Shown here in pieces: positions 14,135 through 16,503 of a stretch of 16,503 bases of DNA. The notes beneath the pieces are model-generated. The model was not told where the DNA came from. It ran no database searches and worked only from the letters and a program-made list of their open reading frames with translations. Source of the stretch: an uncultured Hyphomicrobiales bacterium (GTDB lineage Bacteria > Pseudomonadota > Alphaproteobacteria > Rhizobiales > Xanthobacteraceae); the NCBI GenBank assembly GCA_903891395.1, contig CAITEM010000503.1, forward strand, positions 1 through 16,503, in the 5' to 3' direction. The translations under genes were made by a program, and so were the position numbers. Position 1 is the stretch's first letter, and every line of letters begins with the position of its first letter.

Positions 14135-14922
14135 CACCAGAGCGCGGCGCCCTGGCTCGACGTGGTCTGGGTGTCGTCCACGGTCGCCGGCTTCGCCAGC
14201 GAACGGTCCAACGCCGCCAGCACGCGGCGTTTGACGAAATCGAACGCCGCCGATTGCCGGTCGCGCGGCCGCGGCAATTCGGATGTGATCTCCTCATAGA
14301 TACGGCCCGGCTGCGGCCGCATCACCATGATGCGGTCGGCCAAGACAACCGCTTCGTCGACGTCGTGCGTCACCAGAATCAATATCGGCCGCAGGTCGGC
14401 CCACAGGTCGAGCAGATGATCCTGCAAGTCGGCGCGCGTGAACGCGTCGAGCGCGGAGAACGGCTCGTCGAGCAGCAGCACCTCAGGCTGCGGCACCAAA
14501 GCGCGCGCGATGGCGACGCGTTGCGCCTGCCCGCCGGACAATTCGCGCGGCCAGGCGTTGGCCTTCTCGCTCAGGCCGACCCGCGCCAGCGCGGCCGCGG
14601 CGCGTGCCGCGCGCTGGCGGCGCGGCAGGTGCTCCATGCCGAAGGCGACGTTCTCGGCAACAGTCAGCCACGGCAGCAGCCGTGGCTCCTGGAAGATCAT
14701 GCCGATCTTTTCGTGCGGCTGCGTCACCGGTTCGCCGTCGATCAGAATGCGTCCCTGACTCGGCGTGTCGAGGCCGCTGATGGCGCGCAGCAGCGTGGAC
14801 TTGCCGCAGCCGGAGCCGCCGACAATGGCGACGATCTCGCCCGGCTTTACGTCCAAAGTGATGCCGTCGAGCGCGCGCACGCCGTTCGGATAGGTCTTGC
14901 CGACATGGTCGAGGGTGAGCAT
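14131..14922 (-). CDS. ABC transporter ATP-binding protein (SsuB/TauB/NrtD type)
   Basis: This 263-residue nucleotide-binding subunit of a nitrate/sulfonate/taurine-type importer powers uptake at the inner membrane. Motifs: Walker A GGSGCGKST at 35-43, Q-loop Gln78 in MIFQEPRLLPW (the LLPW form is typical of the SsuB/TauB group), signature LSGGQ at 128-132, Walker B LLLDEP with Asp152-Glu153, D-loop SALD, and switch His186. The start is ATG 14922, whose A is also the last base of the permease TGA (TGATG), with GGAGGA just upstream. The two genes are therefore translationally coupled. An in-frame upstream ATG at 14961 lies inside the permease gene and is rejected. The C-terminal tail past about 225 is short and variable. 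The substrate could be a sulfonate, taurine, nitrate or another small organic molecule. Confidence 0.95.
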   Translation of the reverse strand: MLTLDHVGKTYPNGVRALDGITLDVKPGEIVAIVGGSGCGKSTLLRAISGLDTPSQGRILIDGEPVTQPHEKIGMIFQEPRLLPWLTVAENVAFGMEHLPRRQRAARAAAALARVGLSEKANAWPRELSGGQAQRVAIARALVPQPEVLLLDEPFSALDAFTRADLQDHLLDLWADLRPILILVTHDVDEAVVLADRIMVMRPQPGRIYEEITSELPRPRDRQSAAFDFVKRRVLAALDRSLAKPATVDDTQTTSSQGAALWW

Positions 14923-15770
14923 CAGTCCTCCACCGTGTCGGTACGCACGCGGTCTTCCCACCGCAGGAACGGCGCGGTGATGAGAACGATCAGCCAGTCG
15001 GTCAGCTTGCCGATCACCGCGAAGGCGACGATGGCGGCGACGATCTGCGCCGGCTTGCCGAGCTGCTGGCCGTCGACCAACAGGAAGCCCAATCCTTCCG
15101 ACGCGCCCATGAATTCGGCGGCGACGACGAACATCCAGCCGAGGCCAAGCCCTGAGCGCAACGCGATCACATAAGACGGCAGCACCGCCGGCAGCAGAAT
15201 GCGGCGAACCATGCCGACGCCGGACAATCTGAACAGGCGGCCGACTTCGACGATCTTGCGGTCGACCGACGCCACCGCGCCGGTGACGCCGAGATAGACC
15301 GGGAAGAAAACGCCGACGGCGATCAGCACCACTTTCGAGGTTTCGAAAATGCCGAGCCAGAGAATGAACAGCGGGATCCAGGCGATCGAGGGAATCGCGC
15401 GCAAAGCCTGCAATGTCGGATCGAGCAGCCGGAACATGAAACCGGAATAGCCGGTCAGCGCGCCGAGAAAGGTGCCCGCGACAACGCCGAGGCCGAAACC
15501 GGCGGCAACGCGCGCGAGCGTCGCCAAGGCGTTGCGCTGCAATTCGCCGGTGGCGGCGAGTTCGGCAAAGGTGGCGTAGATCACCGAAGGCGGCGGCACC
15601 AGCCGGCCGCTGGCCAGATGAAAATGCACGACCGCTTCCCAGCCGGCGGCAAGCGCCAGCGGCAACAGCAGACCAAGCGCGGGGCGCGTATAGCGTCCAA
15701 GGCCCGATTTTCGCTGCTTCTTGTCAGCCGTCGCCGGCTCGGCTGTCGCGGTCATTTGCACAAGAGACAT
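14922..15770 (-). CDS. ABC transporter permease (SsuC/TauC type)
   Basis: This inner-membrane subunit of the same importer has about 282 residues from ATG 15770. Six or seven hydrophobic segments are visible, starting with ALGLLLPLALAAGWEAVV. A cytoplasmic EAA-type loop, EVGRLFRLSGVGMVRRILLP, contacts the ATPase. The signatures RAIPSIAWIPLFILWLGI and GLGLGWMFVVAAEFM are typical of the BPD_transp_1 sulfonate/nitrate group. The start is uncertain: ATG 15770 (MSLVQM) and ATG 15755 are both possible, and neither has a strong Shine-Dalgarno. An ATG at 15902 keeps the frame open but reads through the palindromic repeats and gives a non-permease-like N-terminus, so it is rejected. It lies 173 bases after the binding-protein gene, an unusually long gap filled by two palindromes, and overlaps the ATPase gene by one base. 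Confidence 0.93.
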   Translation of the reverse strand: MSLVQMTATAEPATADKKQRKSGLGRYTRPALGLLLPLALAAGWEAVVHFHLASGRLVPPPSVIYATFAELAATGELQRNALATLARVAAGFGLGVVAGTFLGALTGYSGFMFRLLDPTLQALRAIPSIAWIPLFILWLGIFETSKVVLIAVGVFFPVYLGVTGAVASVDRKIVEVGRLFRLSGVGMVRRILLPAVLPSYVIALRSGLGLGWMFVVAAEFMGASEGLGFLLVDGQQLGKPAQIVAAIVAFAVIGKLTDWLIVLITAPFLRWEDRVRTDTVED

Positions 15771-15815
15771 AAGGGACCGGCGAAAGGCAAGTGTCGGGGC
15801 AAAGTACCAATGCCT

Positions 15816-15863
15816 GTCCCGGACGCAGTGCAGCGCGTTTGCGTTGCACCGCAGATCCGGGAC
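15816..15863. repeat. REP-like palindrome, copy 1
   Basis: The left arm GTCCCGGACGCAGTGCAGCGC (from 15816) faces the right arm GCGTTGCACCGCAGATCCGGGAC (ending 15863); the arms are imperfect complements around a short T-rich loop. It lies between the binding-protein and permease genes. The arms also match those of copy 2 in opposite orientation. From memory the GTCCCGG...CCGGGAC core is common between genes in Bradyrhizobium relatives. Confidence 0.7.
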
Positions 15864-15887
15864 CTTTAAGCGTTCGGATTCTTTAAG

Positions 15888-15937
15888 GTCCCGGGTCAGC
15901 AACGCATCACGAAGACGTGCTGCGCTGCGCCCGGGAC
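15888..15937. repeat. REP-like palindrome, copy 2
   Basis: GTCCCGGGTCAGCAACGCATC (from 15888) pairs imperfectly with ACGTGCTGCGCTGCGCCCGGGAC (ending 15937). The element starts 24 bases after copy 1 across a spacer bounded by two CTTTAAG copies (15864-15870 and 15881-15887). It ends six bases before the binding-protein stop codon, so in the mRNA it forms the 3' edge of that cistron. Confidence 0.7.
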
Positions 15938-15943
15938 AGGTAC

Positions 15944-16503
15944 TTAGTTCGTCGGCGCCGCGAGGTATTGCGGGTCGATCAAGTCATCGACGACTTTCTT
16001 GACGTCGACATCGGCCTTGATGACACCGGCCTGCTGCAAGGCGACGCCCGCGGCGAGGATCGAGTCACGCTGCGGCGCACCGATCTTGCTGTGGGTCAGC
16101 TCGGTGCGTTCGTTGAGCTGCTTCTCGACCACCGCGTCCGGCAGCTTGGTGACAGCGATGAAATCGGCCTTCACTTCGTCCGGATGGGCGAGCGAATATT
16201 TGCGCGCCTCTTCGTAAACCGCGAGCACGCGCTTCACCAGATCGGGGTGATCCTTGGCGAAGTCCTCGCGCACATTGAGGATGCCCCAGGTGTTGGCGGC
16301 CGCGTTACGGAAGAACAGCTTGGCGCCGTCTTCGATTTCGGCCTGCGCCATCATGGGATCGAGGCCGGCCCAGGCGTCGACGTCGCCACGGATCAGCGCG
16401 GTCTTGCCGTCGGCGTGCTGCAGCAGCACCGGCGTGATGTCCTTTTCGGAGAGGCCCGCGCCGAGCAGCGCGCGCACCAGGAAGATGTGCGGATCGGTGC
16501 CGC
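15944..16503 (-). CDS. ABC transporter substrate-binding protein (SsuA/TauA/NMT1-like), 5' truncated
   Basis: This is the C-terminal 186 residues or so of a periplasmic binding protein; the frame runs open to the window edge (codons from 16499-16501), so signal peptide and lobe 1 are outside. The visible part (ADGKTALIRGDVDAWAGLDP, FFRNAAANTWGILNVREDFAKDHPDLVKRVLAVYEEA, and the closing DLIDPQYLAA) matches aliphatic sulfonate/taurine/nitrate-type binding proteins. In that family a domain-2 Trp-Ala segment and an NxREDF-like loop surround the ligand. It delivers ligand to the permease and ATPase encoded downstream. The TAA at 15944 is followed at once by paired palindromes, which could protect this mRNA 3' end and give the binding protein the usual excess over membrane subunits. 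Ligand unassigned. The GTG at 16477 is internal, not a start. Confidence 0.92.
   Translation of the reverse strand, partial: GTDPHIFLVRALLGAGLSEKDITPVLLQHADGKTALIRGDVDAWAGLDPMMAQAEIEDGAKLFFRNAAANTWGILNVREDFAKDHPDLVKRVLAVYEEARKYSLAHPDEVKADFIAVTKLPDAVVEKQLNERTELTHSKIGAPQRDSILAAGVALQQAGVIKADVDVKKVVDDLIDPQYLAAPTN

Noticed and set aside
15771..15902. N-terminal extension of the permease to ATG 15902
   Set aside because: The extra 44 residues are translated from the palindromic repeat and do not look like a permease N-terminus.
1..16503. Link between the acetolactate synthase-like enzymes and the SsuABC-like importer as one sulfonate pathway (Xsc or sulfopyruvate decarboxylase type)
   Set aside because: The two sets lie on opposite strands about 10 kb apart with mutS between. 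No sulfonate-specific gene (xsc, pta, ssuD, tauD) is seen, and the importer substrate is unassigned.

Overview
This window looks like chromosomal DNA from a high-GC alphaproteobacterium of the order Hyphomicrobiales (Rhizobiales), probably near the Bradyrhizobiaceae/Xanthobacteraceae. The grounds are GC/GCC-rich codon use, a MutS with the Walker A form GPNMAGKST, the style of the catabolic genes, and intergenic palindromes of a type I recall as abundant in Bradyrhizobium relatives. The genus cannot be fixed from the sequence alone. I see no tRNA, rRNA, CRISPR, transposase, integrase or phage gene. No stretch over 300 bases lacks a gene; the longest gap is 173 bases.

Layout. Positions 1-11568 are read on the plus strand and 11565-16503 on the minus strand; the two blocks converge with overlapping stop codons. 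Positions 1-6945 hold a catabolic cluster: a 5'-truncated acetolactate-synthase-like TPP enzyme, an aldehyde dehydrogenase, a second complete TPP enzyme paralogous to the first, an amidohydrolase of the ACMSD-like group, and a single-component FAD aromatic-type monooxygenase. The order suggests 2-oxo-acid decarboxylation to an aldehyde, oxidation to an acid, and hydroxylation or decarboxylation of a ring or unsaturated acid. The substrate is unknown. Next come the mismatch-repair gene mutS (7008-9761) and a flavin-containing monooxygenase with an N-terminal NTF2/SnoaL-like domain (9817-11568).

The minus block, in transcription order, is an SsuA/TauA/NitT-type periplasmic binding protein (truncated by the window end), its permease, its ATPase, a zinc alcohol dehydrogenase, an OsmC-family peroxidase-like protein, and a polytopic membrane protein of unknown function. 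The first three form one importer; the others follow co-directionally across short gaps that contain palindromic elements.

Points worth a second look: (1) the amidohydrolase has a well-placed ribosome site and ATG at 4710, but an in-frame TAG at codon 6, exactly where the first metal-ligand His of the family motif would lie; (2) a head-to-head pair of palindromes sits between the binding-protein and permease genes, where a structured mRNA element could set their expression ratio; (3) two divergent TPP enzymes flank one aldehyde dehydrogenase; (4) the membrane protein appears internally duplicated. I do not see clear evidence of a wholly new system; most of the window is ordinary metabolic and housekeeping DNA.
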